Below, piece after piece: positions 1 to 10,519 of a stretch of 64,000 nucleotides of DNA (positions are counted from its first letter, which is position 1; each line of letters begins with the position of its first letter). The notes beneath the pieces were generated by a model. It saw only the letters and a list, made by a program, of their open reading frames with translations, was not told the DNA's origin and ran no database searches. The stretch is from Kalaharituber pfeilii (lineage: Eukaryota > Ascomycota > Pezizomycetes > Pezizales > Pezizaceae), in assembly GCA_015179045.1 (NCBI GenBank), contig WHUZ01000064.1, positions 62,001 through 126,000 of the forward strand. The letters run 5' to 3'. Position numbers and translations under genes: made by a program.

Positions 1-24
1 TGCATTCATATGCCTATGTGGGCC

Positions 25-50
25 TTTTTTTTTATGTCATTACTCGCGTG
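25..50 (-). mobile_element. Sub-hairpin family-1 LINE tail insertion (26 bp)
   Basis: Nine T residues followed by 17 nt of the family-1 LINE tail (reverse of CACGCGAGTAATGACAT) sit between direct repeats TATGTGGGCC at 15-24 and 51-60. The whole insertion is therefore a poly(A) tract plus the last 17 nt of the element, less than half of the terminal hairpin. The flanking duplication makes target-primed reverse transcription the simplest origin. Confidence 0.75.
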
Positions 51-218
51 TATGTGGGCCTTGACTCACAGGAGCCTCACCTCTCTTGCCACTGTTCTTC
101 TCCTCCCTATTTCCCTTTAACCCCGCCTATGGAACTGCAATATCATGTTTAGCAGGAATGTAGGTAGTAATAGGTGATGTGGGGAAGCTGAAAGAATTGG
201 TGTTGCACCTGAATAGGC

Positions 219-282
219 TCCTCGCCATAGCCTACAAGGCGGCATGCGAGTAATGACATAAAAAAAAAAAAAAAAAAAAGAA
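219..282 (+). mobile_element. Hairpin-only family-1 retroinsertion
   Basis: The insert contains only the terminal hairpin (CTCGC/GCGAG outer stem, GCCT-ACA-AGGC inner stem), the TAATGACAT end and a poly(A) run. It is flanked by the 12-bp target-site duplication ACCTGAATAGGC at 207-218 and 283-294. The inner stem carries a compensated C-G to T-A pair relative to the commoner GCCC/GGGC. Confidence 0.85.
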
Positions 283-299
283 ACCTGAATAGGCCAAGC

Positions 300-2327
300 C
301 TGGTGATACCGGGTTGTCACTTTGGGATAAAGGATGGATCTTTCTATGGTTTCTTTGATTATTCTTCTTTGATTGTTTGGACTTCTTTCATTATTAGAAT
401 TCTTTGACATAGAATTTTTCTTTACTTTGTGATTCGAGTTCTTACTTTCTGCTTCCTTTGTTAACATGTAGATTAACGTAGTATATTTGTTCCCTAATTA
501 GGAGAAGCAATCTTTTCGGCACTCTTGCAATCCTAAACTTTGCACCCACGTTCCAATTCGCTATTTAATATGTGAATACAAGCCTTGTGTGTATATTCCG
601 CCAAATCTCAACCTTGCGGGTACTCTGAGGATAGTAGACACTATCGCTCTCCTCTTACAGTGACAATTTTTATGAAGATGGTGGCCTGAAATATACGGCC
701 TTAACAATTTCCCTAAGGCCAATTATGCGGGTGCGTCCAAAAAAGAAAAAGAACATTTGATGGCATATCCCCCCACCGCATGGGGACCATGCGGATTGAA
801 TTTCCTCCAAAGTCGGATCAATATCTACCACAAAGGGCTTGAAGGGCGTCTGATTAATACACGGGCTGTCATTGCGGTTGCAGTACTTGCAATTTCGTAT
901 GGCTAACGACTAGCCCCGCTCGCTATGGAGTGTTATACAGTGGCGTGATATACAGCTGAGATGCTGACTTTCAATGGGCGGCTGCTGTTCTAAAGTCGAC
1001 CCCGGAATTCCAGCTCCGCACGTAAGGAGGGCTTCGTTACGTAGAACAAGAGAGCTTCTCAGGAGGAATAAAGAAGATCTGTATCGTTGGGCCCAATAAG
1101 ACTGATTGATTAATTAAAGAGATGCAGGACAAACAGGATTATATATACATGATGAACATTGCATGATGTGACTGCAGAAGCATAACTAGACAGGTAGGTG
1201 TAACATATCAGGCAGGTGCAGAAGTCATTGCAACTAAGCGCTGTGGTATGAAGTTGGTGCTGTGAAGTTATTGCATGATTCATACACATAATGGCAACGT
1301 AATGTAGATCATGGATATGAGTTATATGAAAGAACAGAATAGCAACCAATAAACGAACAAAAACAGCAGCAGAAAGACTATCTATTAGTAACAGTAACAG
1401 AAAAAATTTAAGCAACATGCGGGTGGCGGATATCATGTTTCGACAGCTGCTTTAGGCTATATCCTGTTTTCATTTGTTTCCTGTCGAAGAGCGCATGTTC
1501 CTGGCACAATGATCTTCTTTTACCTCACCACCGCAATCCCCAGCAAAATGACCCACAGGCCAAAATGAGCTTATAATACTCGTATTCAATCAACAGGTTC
1601 TGGAATCCCGAGGTGGAGATCGCTGAGTCATGCGCTGCTGGATAATGCGTTCGACACTGGACGGAAGCAAGTGTCACTTGTGGTAACATCTGCAAATCAG
1701 TCGTACCCAAAATTTATCCTCAGCTGGTCTACACCACTGGAGTTTGCGGACTTAGACCATGTCAATTCCAGTCTTGCGGCAACTCACAGGTGGGGCCACC
1801 CTATCCCATAACGTCATGCGGTAAGCTATACGATAGCTTCGGCGAAGTGCTGTAGATCCTGCAACCTGTTTTGCCCTCTGGAGATCAGTATATTTCCCTC
1901 GATGTCACCAAAGGTGAGATGGTGCATTGGGACTGGAAGGCTGAACAGCTCTCGATGCAATTTTGTCTCCATATCTTTCGTATTGGTCACATTTATTATG
2001 ATTTATTTACTAACTAGAAAGTGCCACAGTGCTAATGAATCCTGACTGGTCAAAGCTTTTGATAATTCCTCACTACCGGTCAATTGAGGATGCATACAGT
2101 TCAGCGCTTTCCAGGTAGCGAGCCTATACTACATCGTTATATATCTTAGTCACAAACTTCCCATACTGGATATTGTCGGGCCGAGGCGTGATCCACAAAG
2201 GGCCGATATGAAGTAACAGAAGTTTATTGAACACAAAGGTTTTACGTAGTTGAAGTAATAATTCAGGTTGCAGGGAACAAGAATACGAGGTCTACAAGGG
2301 TCGAGCATAGTTATTAGTAATGGTAGG
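300..2327. other. No recognisable feature
   Basis: I see no confident gene, RNA or repeat here. Short open frames exist on both strands (for example a 61-codon frame on the minus strand at 1525-1710 that ends near a GTGAG sequence), but none has a recognisable domain or convincing exon structure. The sequence is of ordinary base composition and may be intergenic or a long-decayed insertion. Confidence 0.4.
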
Positions 2328-2681
2328 TTAGCTGGCAGGGCCAGAGAGATGAGGTACATTGGGCTGACTGTCGATCCCGTGCAGAAATGATGTAAATACT
2401 TCGATCTCACTCTCGGCAGCATTATTTTGCGCAAAAAGCTGCAACACCTTGATGGCTTCACAGACCTAGCCGAGCGCTACAGTCAAACCTTTTATATTGC
2501 ATAAGGCCGGACGGGCGTGATTATTCAATAAGAACAAATTTCCAATAATACCCACTGGCGCAATTGTCTCTGGCTGGCAAAGCTGATCTAATAAGGCAGG
2601 TTGTTTAAGATGACAGAGTTCGACTGTAGAGGTACAGAAAGTCATAAGAACACCGTATTCCAGAGATGATATTACACGCAT
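2328..2681 (-). pseudogene. Candidate exon/pseudogene of unknown family with in-frame TAG
   Basis: A frame of 118 codons reads protein-like on both sides of a single TAG at 2468-2466. The upstream part is rich in hydrophobic and polar alternation (LDQLCQPETIAPVGIIGNLF) and the downstream part resembles an amphipathic helix (EAIKVLQLFAQNNAAESE) before a natural-looking TAA. Either the TAG is a disabling mutation or an unrecognised intron lies here. I do not recognise the family. A further protein-like stretch lies at about 2700-2800 on the same strand, so this may be the 3' end of a multi-exon gene that also includes the frame at 3105-3362. Confidence 0.3.
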
Positions 2682-3104
2682 ACACGATTTTTACGACGTT
2701 TGTGCACCGCACTGATCATGGTCAGATGTCACATTCCATTTCAATTCGGCGCACAAGGTCACGAGATCTACAACTGTAGCAGAGCCAAGCCGCCAACAGA
2801 ATGAAAACCCTGTACTAGTACCAATGCATGTACCAGGTCACATCCCTACCGCATATCATCCCTTTTCAGCCCTCTATGATATTCCATCCCTCCTTAACGG
2901 GATATATACTGTATATACTGTGGAAGCTTAACCCGACCAGACGCCAAGCGACTTCTGTTCGCAATTCGACACGTGAACGCGATATCCTGGAGAATTTAGA
3001 TTCCCGAATCCCAGTAGTATTACCTCACAATTTCTCGCGAAACATCCCATTTGGAGCTCATCCTTCGATTCACATGTTTTGAGAATCAGTACGTTGTTAC
3101 TCAC

Positions 3105-3362
3105 GATGTAGTTAGAATTATCCGGTCTGCATGAATTCAGATATTGGATTTCTCTGATCCAATTAATGACGCCCGTGGCTGAAGCCAAGCTATGCACGTT
3201 AGATAGCATTTCACCAGCGATCATACCAATTGCGCAATCATCCATCAGGGTACATACTGTAGTTCACCACTTTCCCGGAATTCCGGACCAAAACTGCGCA
3301 ACTTTTGTGCTCAATATCTCAACAACAGCAACAGCATTTGTTAATGTGCTTTGTGTAGCCAT
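3105..3362 (-). CDS. Candidate exons of an unknown gene (possibly degraded)
   Basis: Two short frames follow each other on the minus strand. The first starts MATQSTLTNAVAVVEILSTK and stops after 32 residues. The second (from 3245) reads MDDCAIGMIAGEMLSNVHSL and continues to a GTGAGT donor-like site at 3104. The opening resembles the helical N-termini of fungal NLR-like or ankyrin proteins only superficially. No intron reconciles the two frames cleanly, so a frameshifted relic is as likely as a working gene. The family is not identified. Confidence 0.22.
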
Positions 3363-4128
3363 TAGACAAAGGGTAATTCTTGCGATCTAGCATTTTTCCT
3401 TCATCAAAAAATCTGGGTGCAAGGGAATGATGGCTTATCGCATTTCTGTTGGAAGGCTTGGCATTTATTCGTATGTGATCCCCATACAAAATGTTTCTAA
3501 GCCTAGGATGTAGTCCTACTCTTCAACGTTAATTACAATCGCTATGATATTTTATGTCAAGAATCACCTGAAGAGATATAGTAAGGTGCTGTATTTAATT
3601 TGCCTTAATTTGTTGAAGGTGTACAGCTACCTACTTATCAGAGTTGTTCGCATACCATGATTTCTATGGGAAATATGAATATTGTGAATAATTTCACAAA
3701 TACTACAAGAATTACCTAACTATATTGCTCATAACTTCCGACTTAGCGGTCCTGTTGCATGGGAGTGTCTGAATATTTTTAATGAATTTATTGCAGGTGT
3801 CGCATACAGAATTCGATAGTGGACACATCTGTATGGGGTGGTCTACAGCTATAAAAAAGGAGCTCGCTTTTGTTCAAGATCAGCCTTTTGTTACATCATC
3901 GGTGCAGATATTTCCATACACTAATACCGGATTGGATTTGGCGCTCACAGAAACTTCTACATACAGTAGGCTCCCCCACATTCGTGAACGGGTGATCTGC
4001 ACCTAGACTTCGCGACCAACACGTGCAGACTGGACTTGTGGGGAACCTGTGCCAAGATTGCTTCCACATGCAACCAACTTTATAGCAAAGTGCCTTGTAA
4101 GCGGCTGGAACTTACGTATGGCTGTGTA

Positions 4129-4215
4129 CAGTCTAACCTGCTATAACGAACACATAAAATTTGGCCCTTTGTATTTCACATAGCAAGGTTTTCCGTTGCA
4201 GAAAATTGTGTCGAA
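4129..4215 (+). mobile_element. Terminus of a pogo-like MITE
   Basis: After a TA at 4127-4128 comes CAGTCTAACCTGCTATAACG, then an AAATTTGGCCCTTTG motif and CATAGCAAGG. The same order, inverted, occurs at 10180-10256, and the terminal CAGTCT-ACC-TTGCTATA pattern matches the ends of the element at 18807-19656. Only one end is visible here, so the element is probably truncated. Confidence 0.5.
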
Positions 4216-4547
4216 ATAGTCATAATCCTGGCATCTTCGTTCGGATCCTTGAGCAGCTGAACTCATCAGAGGTTTAGTAGCAAGCGGCGAGCATGAAGTA
4301 TAGTAAAATAGAGAAATATCAAATATGCCAAAAAACAAGATTAGAGCCGAAACATAAAAAATAGACCTTGGATGAGTATCAGATGCGTTTTGTAAATGAA
4401 GAGGTTTGCTCCATGAAATATAGTGAAGTCTAATTACTAACAAACATCAATTAAGGGAAATAGATGACAGTATGTACCATGCCACAGATCTTAAAAGAGT
4501 CTGGATGGACTCTCACGCGACGTACCTGCCCAGCGATCTCCAGCCAC

Positions 4548-5112
4548 CGCCCAGAACACTCAACCCCCAAGAAAGACACCAGAACCTGACCCACGACCCC
4601 GGACCCCACTCCCACGTCCCAAAGCCAGATCCCAGCCCCCGACCCGCCCTGACAACCCTACCGCGAAACAAGGCATTGTCGTACACGGCATAGCCCTGAG
4701 GAAAGATTGGGGAATGTTCAAAGATGGTTGGAGGCGTCCAACAAAGACATAGGCAAGATCACAGGGATCAGATGGCTGCGTAAAAAGACAATCCTACTCA
4801 AGGAGGGCAAGAAGACAAGTTCCGTGGTAGTTTACCTGGAGACACCAACGGAAATCGGGAAAGTCAGACTCGGAGGAAGGTGGTTGAAGACCAACGTGTA
4901 TGGGACAGACAGGGGAAGGAAGTAGGAAGGTCACAGACACGACTCTGGGTTCCACCCGTGTTTAGCTACCCGCATCACGAAGGACACGCGGGCAATACAT
5001 GTAATTAGTGTTTAGTTTGTTTTTTTGCCTTTTTAGTTAACAAATACCTCGCCATAGCCCATAGGGCGGCAAGCCAGTAATGATATTAAAAAAAAAAAAA
5101 AAAAAAAAAAAA
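4548..5112 (+). mobile_element. ORF1-only LINE derivative with family-1 tail
   Basis: Flanked by a 13-bp duplication GATCTCCAGCCAC (4535-4547 and 5113-5125). It encodes the C-terminal part of a Tad-like ORF1 protein (VQRWLEASNKDIGK, then a SSVVVYLE strand and the VRLGGRWLK ending, stop at 4923). One frameshift near 4707 separates the GIVVHGIALRKD portion from the rest. It then runs directly into the LINE 3' untranslated region, the CTCGCC hairpin and poly(A). No reverse transcriptase or RNase H is present. Related ORF1-to-tail copies occur near 31905, 33051 and 49805, so this is a recurrent non-autonomous structure, not a one-off deletion. Confidence 0.8.
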
Positions 5113-5125
5113 GATCTCCAGCCAC

Positions 5126-6280
5126 TAGGAGTATTCAGGCTAGATGATCCAGGAGCCGGGGTTATCGATCAGTTTCCCCTTTCAGGATGTACCCTATCCC
5201 GTTCTCCCGACACGAGGCCTTATTCACCACCAAAATCCAACTTTCAGCAATGCTTAGGAAAAATGAACAAAAATTTGCAAAAAAAAATAAAATGGCAAAA
5301 AGAAGTATGCAAAAATATTAGACCACCTACTGACTATCACAGAGTTCAAAATCCTTCAAACCAACACAATTTTGGTTGAGGCGCTATGATTTGATACGGG
5401 GGAGGTCTCTGCTACATGTACCGCACACTCAAGGGATAGTGCATGCTTGCTAAATTCTGTTGTACTTATGTTTAATTGAAGTTTATTTTCCTTTTTTTTT
5501 TTATATATTATTAATCTCGTGCCGCGTTGTTCAATTTCAGATACTGCGACGATAGCTATAGAGAGACTACCTACAAAAGACAAAGCAAAAGGCAAAGGAA
5601 AAATAAGTGCGAATCACTTTCCTCCTCCACCACTGCGTCTGCCAGCCTCCTTCCTGAGCCTGTCCACCTCTCCCTCCTTCCATGTATGGCATTTCCTTAG
5701 CTCCTCCCACATGTCCGACAAAACCAAATATATTGGGGCGAATTTCCTTAGAAATTGCTCGAATACTTGTTTAAATGGTAATTTATCATGTAGACTTTTG
5801 TTACTCGCTATTTTCATGTCCGACAATATCCGGTCGAGTACTTTTAGTCTGAATACACTTACTGTACCTTTAGCTATTCACAACAATTAACCTGTCTTGC
5901 GCCTAGGATCGGATCGCCAGATGTATTCCCGCATGGAATATGAGCGAACTGCACGTTCCCGGTAGCACAGGACATAACTGCTTTCGCCTGCAGAATTATG
6001 GTATATTCGCAATGATGACCTTCCATTACGTATATATTATATTTCTTTTGCGTTCATCACTCGCATGCAACCAATTAGTCTGGTCTATGATCAGAGTCCA
6101 TTACGTACATTATTGTCGGGCAATGGCGTACGGTACGACATCCAAAGGCAGGGAAATGTTGGGCCAATCTTGCCTCATTGGGATGGTCCCTTTACCAACT
6201 AGCTATGGCGTGCGGATGAGCCAATTTGCGACAATATCTCGAAGGAGACTCATGGCTTATGGGGCTAGATGGCCAATATC
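5126..6280. other. Intergenic, nothing confident
   Basis: Upstream flank of lectin 1. Short frames on both strands (for example 5519-5890 and 5940-6290, plus strand) have no recognised domain and no supporting exon signals. I see no hairpin-tail insertion or terminal inverted repeat here. Confidence 0.4.
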
Positions 6281-6285
6281 TGAGA

Positions 6286-6292
6286 TATAAAA
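6286..6292 (+). promoter_or_regulatory. Probable TATA box of lectin 1
   Basis: TATAAAA lies 122 bp upstream of the lectin 1 start codon, followed by a pyrimidine-rich leader (CATCACATCTCCC) typical of fungal transcript starts. Confidence 0.5.
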
Positions 6293-6413
6293 GGCACATA
6301 CCTCGACCTCGAAGGTTCTAATTCTCCAATCCACCACTCAACATCACATCTCCCAAGAGCCATCTTTACACTACTCCATCAGTTTAGCAGTCCTCCGACT
6401 AAAAAAATTCACA

Positions 6414-7493
6414 ATGTCGAACATCCTCCCTCGCTCTGCCCTCGCAGCCACCAATTTCAACACCAACATCAGGATCTACTTTCAAGCATACGATGGGCAG
6501 CTTTTGGAAACCACCAGCGAGGATGGGGTCCACTTCAAACGCACCAGAGACCCACTTCCAGCTCCGAAAAAGCCCAAAACCTTCACGCCCATTGCTGCCA
6601 CCTCCTATCATGAGGGTCGAGAGGTTGCTTCATTCCTTCCCTATCTACCTTAGCAGCGTGCTGTACTGATATCAGTGTCATCAGGTCCGAGTTTACTATC
6701 TCACAACTGATTTCATTATCCAAGAGCTTTGCTGGAGTGGCTCTGGTTGGTACGCAGGAGCATTGAATGACCTTAACGTTCAGACTGCTTCCTACAGCAA
6801 CTTGGCTGTTGTCCACTACGAGGAGAAATTCCGTGTCTACTACCAGGTGTGTGGATTCAACAATCCCACCGATGAATTAGAAGCTAATTCAGGCCTCTAT
6901 ACAGGGTTCATCGGACAACAACATATTGGAACTCATCAATGATGGTCTCAAATGGGAGCATGGTTCTAGGATCCGTGAAGCCTCCCCAGGCACACAGCTT
7001 ACAGCCATTCACACTTCTAATGATAACGTCCTCCATTTAATTTACCAGGATCGACATTTCGCCACTCGTTACGTGATCTCAAGGAACGACTGGGAACAAG
7101 GTAGGTTCGCTTCCTCCCTCCGCTTACACCATCTTGGCAGAAGGGTTGCTAACGCACCTTGACCTCAAAGATACCGAGATCGTCAATGCTCGCACAGCAC
7201 CTGGCAGCTCCTTGGCCCTTATCAATATCAAGGCCAGCGCAGCCGATTTCCGCCTTTATCTTAACGAGCCACGCCAGGCTAAGTATGGCGAGTCGGCGAA
7301 TCCTAGTGGAGAGGTCCATGCATGGGGTGTGGTCAAGACGCTGATTAACAACATTCCACTTTCACATCTTGCGGCCGTGACATGGGGCAATGTGAAAGAA
7401 ATTAGAGTTTATTCGCAAACGAACGGAGATGACATCACGGAGTACAGGTGGGAAGGTGGCTGGAAGGCTGGCCACCATATTCCCACAGCCTAA
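6414..7493 (+). CDS. AAL-type fucose lectin 1, divergent sugar sites
   Basis: Four exons: 6414-6623, 6685-6846, 6905-7100 and 7141-7493, giving 306 residues, close to the roughly 310 of Aleuria aurantia lectin. Introns of 61, 58 and 40 bp start GT and end AG and restore one frame. The protein is built of six repeats with the pattern (I/V/F)R(I/V)Y...E...W, the mark of the six-bladed beta-propeller that binds L-fucose. Repeats 2 (VRVYYLTTDFIIQELCW) and 6 (IRVYSQTNGDDITEYRWEG) keep the Arg/Glu/Trp set. Repeat 4 (LHLIYQDRHFATRYV) has lost Arg and Glu, and repeats 1 and 5 are partial, so fewer pockets should work. No signal peptide is visible, as in the family. The first and last intron positions match lectin 2, supporting a shared ancestor. 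The 40-bp third intron is unusually short. Confidence 0.85.
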
Positions 7494-8034
7494 ATGGAAT
7501 GAGTCGTAATAGAAAGATGCAATTGGATTGGGAAAAGGGAGCGTGATTTCAGATGTTGGAGGAAGGCTTGGCCTTGGTTTGGTTCGAGATTTTCTTCTTT
7601 AAAAGCAAAATTGATGGAAAATATATGCAGCAAAGTGGTTGGATTCAGGATATGTAGCTTGAGAATGAATTGATTTACATTCTTTCTGAAAATTCTCTGT
7701 CGTTAAATTCGGGACTACTAAGTATAGGCTTCACGCCCATACACTATTTACCTGAATTCCAAAATAGTCAGAAATTATGCAGCAGTTAGCGAAGTGGAGG
7801 CATTATAGAAAGTCCAATGCAATTTGCATTCGGAGGCTGTTTTGAGGCTCCTGATGGTCTCGTTGTCAGTTAGGTAATTCATCTGTATAGATGCATAAGT
7901 ACTTAAAGCTTGATTCCCACTGTTGCGGTGGGTGAAGGCGCCACTGGCAACAAGTAATGTTATGAAGTACTTGAAGAAGTTGCAACTACGTAGTGCTCAA
8001 TGTAAATACATGGGTTACCTGCAAGGTACATACG
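7494..8034. other. 3' flank of lectin 1
   Basis: AT-rich flank with no gene I can support. It may hold the lectin 1 transcript end. Confidence 0.35.
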
Positions 8035-8090
8035 TTTTTTTTTTTTTTTTATATCATTACTCGCATGCCGCCCTAAGGGCTATGGCGAGG
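8035..8090 (-). mobile_element. Hairpin-only family-1 retroinsertion
   Basis: Poly(T) then ATATCATTACTCGCATGCCG and the rest of the hairpin (GCCCTTAGGGC inner stem on the element strand), ending exactly at the hairpin base. The target-site duplication AGGTACATACG is at 8024-8034 and 8091-8101. Confidence 0.85.
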
Positions 8091-8370
8091 AGGTACATAC
8101 GTTACGAATGTAATGTAGGTAGCATCAAGACGAGACAGTCACAGAACCCGGACTACGACAAATGGCGAAAGCCCTCAGAGCGGAAAAAAGGAACCGCCTG
8201 GGGCTGAGCTACAAACCCCTGCGGAGAAAAGGACACAGGGTGAGCATCCTAGCCGGACTGCTAGGAGGCAAAGGCCTACGAGCCTGGAGGTTCAAAATAA
8301 GCAAAGCCAACAGCCCGGAACAATGAATCCAACAGGCCGTGATCTGCATTGGACTGAAACCGCCTGGACC

Positions 8371-8503
8371 GGTCCAGGCCAATCAGGCCGGTCCAGGCCA
8401 ATCAGGCCGGTCCAGGCCAATCAGGCCGGTCCAGGCCAATCAGGCCGGTCCAGGCCAATCAGGCCGGTCCAGGCCAATCAGGCCGGTCCAGGCCAATCAG
8501 GCC
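8371..8503 (+). repeat. 19-bp tandem array (7 units)
   Basis: Seven uninterrupted copies of GGTCCAGGCCAATCAGGCC, followed by degenerate GGTTCAGGCCATTCAGGCC units. Each unit contains GGCCAATCAGGCC, an interrupted GGCC palindrome. Copy C of the same element at 61672 lacks this 5' array altogether, so the array expands and contracts between copies. Confidence 0.9.
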
Positions 8504-8935
8504 GGTTCAGGCCATTCAGGCCATTCAGGCCGGTTCAGGCCAATTAAACGAATCACTCCACAGCTATCCAGCTGAATTAAGGCCAGCATTTACCAGATTG
8601 TTTGAGTATTTAAATGAGTAGAATCTCCCGTATGTCTAGAATTTTAAACAGCAGCGGTCTACGGCTTTTGTCAAGTATGTATCACACTTTGTGTTCAAGA
8701 ATATATACTAAGAAATATTTTAGAAATGATGGACCTTCCAGATAATACAACAGACTGGACTTAATTCTTCGATGATGATACCTGATGCGCAACTGTCAAT
8801 TACTGATAGTGGAAATATCCAGGACTATTAAAATCTAATTCACCTGGGTTAAATTCCAAAATCGCTTGAATTTACGTAAATGGCCTGGTCGGCCTGGACT
8901 GGCCTGAATGGCCTGGACCGGCCTGATTGGCCTGA

Positions 8936-9700
8936 TTTTTTTTTTTTTTTTTTTTTTTTTTATTTCATTAATCGCATGCCGCCTCGAAGGCTATGGCGAT
9001 GTTTTAGATACATAATGTGAAATGAGAATGAAAAGAATAATATGAAAAACTGAGATATCCCCGCCCGCTCTAAGTCCCAAGTTTACTCTTTCCCCGCCCA
9101 GTCCAATATCTCCGCCATGTTGATGTCTTTGTCCGGATGTGTGAGGCTTTCAGCCCCTCCTCTCATCCTCCTGAGCCAAGGGGCGCAATCGTTGGATATG
9201 TGCGTCAGGTTTTCCAGGGCTCTCCCGCACCATCGACACTCCGGTGAATCGGCTTGGCCTATGCGGTGTCTCCACTCCTTGAGGCCCTTGTTCCCGAGGA
9301 TCCCTGCCAGGGTGGATAATCTTTTTCGGTTGTCGATTGTCTGGAGGGGTCTGTATGATAGTCCCAGACGATTGCGTTCTTCTGCTCTGAGTCTTTTGGC
9401 TTCTTGTCTTATACCCGCCTCCGTGACCATTTCGTCTTCGTACTGGATGGCTGTGCTCGTCCTGGCTGCCTTGTCCGCCTTGGAGTTCCCGACTATCCCT
9501 ATGTGGCTCTTGACCCACATGACAGCTGTGTCTAGGTCGCCGCGTCTGGTCCTCTCTTCCCATGCCTGTCGAACTGCCATGGATGAGCCTTCGGCGTTTG
9601 GGTCGCCGTTGGCTATCTTTTGTAGTCTGGAAATTGCTGTGCGCGAGTCGGTTAGGATCATGAGTTCCCCTTCGGTGTCGAGGGCCTTGCCAATTGCGAG
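8936..9700 (-). mobile_element. 5'-truncated Tad-like LINE (RNase H part) nested in hAT copy A
   Basis: The target-site duplication ATTGGCCTGA is at 8926-8935 and 9701-9710. The coding part (9661-9083) carries the middle and end of RNase H (ILTDSRTAISRLQ, MWVKSHIGIVGNSKADKAA) then the conserved linker and a CRWCG knuckle, ending ILDWAGKE-stop. The N-terminal DG and E catalytic residues of RNase H are missing through truncation. The 3' hairpin is ATCGC/GCGAT with GCCT/AGGC, doubly compensated against the common form. Confidence 0.9.
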
Positions 9701-10179
9701 ATTGGCCTGATTGTTTCAGGCCGCCTGGGCCGGTCCAGGCGGCCCTCACGGCCTGGCCTGATTGTTCAGGCCAGGCCAGGCCCAGAATTTCACGGTCCAG
9801 GCCAGTCCAGGCCTCCGATTGGCCTGGCCTGGCCTGGCCTGTTGGATTCATTGGCCCCGGAATACCGGTGGTGCGGTGAACGAGAGGAGACCACGGCACA
9901 CTTACTCGATGAATGTCGGGTATGGAGAAGGATATGACCAGGAGGCAGGGACGCCATCCGGACACCCCCGGAAGGGAGTGAAGAGAACGGGGACCCGTTA
10001 GTGACATTATTGGGAAGGATGGAAGACTGAACACATCGACTGAGGATCACTTGTACTCCTTTCTCATTTACTTATTTCTTTCCTTATCTCTTCCTTTCGC
10101 CATATCTCTTTACTTTTCTCATATGTACCTAATCTCGCCATAGCCCAAAGGCCGCACGCGAGTAATGATTTTTTTTTTT

Positions 10180-10256
10180 TTTTTTATTTTAAAAAAAATT
10201 GCTATAGTGAAAACAAAGGGCCAAATTTGACGTGTCATTATAGTAATGTTGGACTG
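10180..10256 (-). mobile_element. Terminus of a pogo-like MITE
   Basis: Reading on the minus strand, a TA is followed by CAGTCCAACATTACTATAAT, AAATTTGGCCCTTTG and ACTATAGCAA, collinear with the MITE end at 4129-4215. The other end is lost in poly(T). Confidence 0.5.
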
Positions 10257-10285
10257 TATATATAGAATAAGGACGCCGGGCCTAG

Positions 10286-10431
10286 TTTTTTTTTTTTTTT
10301 TTTTTTTTATATCACATAACCCCACGTGTACTAGCTAGTAAAATATGTATTCGGACACAGCGCATGAAGTGCATTAGTACCCCTGTCCGAATACATATTT
10401 TACTGGCTAGTAGCTGTTCGCTATGGCAGGG
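10286..10431 (-). mobile_element. Family-2 LINE tail interrupted by an 80-bp MITE
   Basis: Poly(T) then ATATCACATAACCCCACGTG, interrupted, then GCTGTTCGCTATGGCAGGG. Removing the nested MITE and one TA restores the family-2 hairpin tail, which otherwise matches copies such as 18455-18510. No clear target-site duplication remains. Confidence 0.75.
10331..10410. mobile_element. 80-bp TA-flanked MITE
   Basis: Terminal inverted repeats of 27 bp begin CTAGCTAGTAAAATATGTAT and CTAGCCAGTAAAATATGTAT (one mismatch), both reaching TTCGGACA. Only 26 bp lies between them. TA dinucleotides at 10329-10330 and 10411-10412 are the duplication expected of Tc1/mariner-type transposition. Confidence 0.85.
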
Positions 10432-10442
10432 CCGCCGGAGTT

Positions 10443-10482
<40 letters not shown>

Positions 10483-10519
10483 ATCATTAATCGCGTGCCG
10501 CCCTGAGGGCTATGGCGAT
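10443..10519 (-). mobile_element. Family-1 LINE tail, ATCGC/GCGAT type
   Basis: A long poly(T), then AAATATCATTAATCGCGTGC, the GCCCTCAGGGC inner stem and CTATGGCGAT. The outer stem is ATCGC/GCGAT, not CTCGC/GCGAG. No target-site duplication could be assigned. Confidence 0.7.

Larger units (their letters stand above)
8321..9853 (+). mobile_element. hAT-like non-autonomous element, copy A
   Basis: Terminal inverted repeats CAATGAATCCAACAGG and CCTGTTGGATTCATTG enclose GGCC-rich subterminal blocks and a roughly 430-bp AT-rich core shared with copies at 47483-48216 and 61672-62167. The flanks show a near-perfect 8-bp duplication (GCCCGGAA versus GCCC(C)GGAA, one extra C). The element has no transposase. 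It sits inside a LINE coding region and is itself interrupted by a second LINE at 8936-9700. Confidence 0.8.
8125..10168 (+). mobile_element. 5'-truncated Tad-like LINE, split by a hAT-like insertion
   Basis: The left part (to 8320) encodes the end of RNase H and the linker (DETVTEPGLRQMAKALRAEK ... NRLGLSYKPL ... ILAGLLGGKGL ... ANSPE). The right part resumes at 9854 with the zinc-knuckle-like WCGE and ends LGRMED-stop near 10029, then the 3' untranslated region and the CTCGCC hairpin. A hAT-like element with its own nested LINE separates the halves. Unlike other copies, the terminal TAATGA is followed by poly(T), not poly(A). Confidence 0.8.

Noticed and set aside
117..467. 116-codon minus-strand frame
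   Set aside because: It runs through the hairpin-only insertion and its poly(A); no domain.
8323..8575. Proline/glutamine-rich repeat protein
   Set aside because: Long frames here, and in the 31.1-31.4 kb array, arise because a 19-bp repeat reads open in several frames; no start context or conserved function.
9117..9710. 197-codon plus-strand frame opposite the LINE
   Set aside because: Antisense shadow of the RNase H coding strand.
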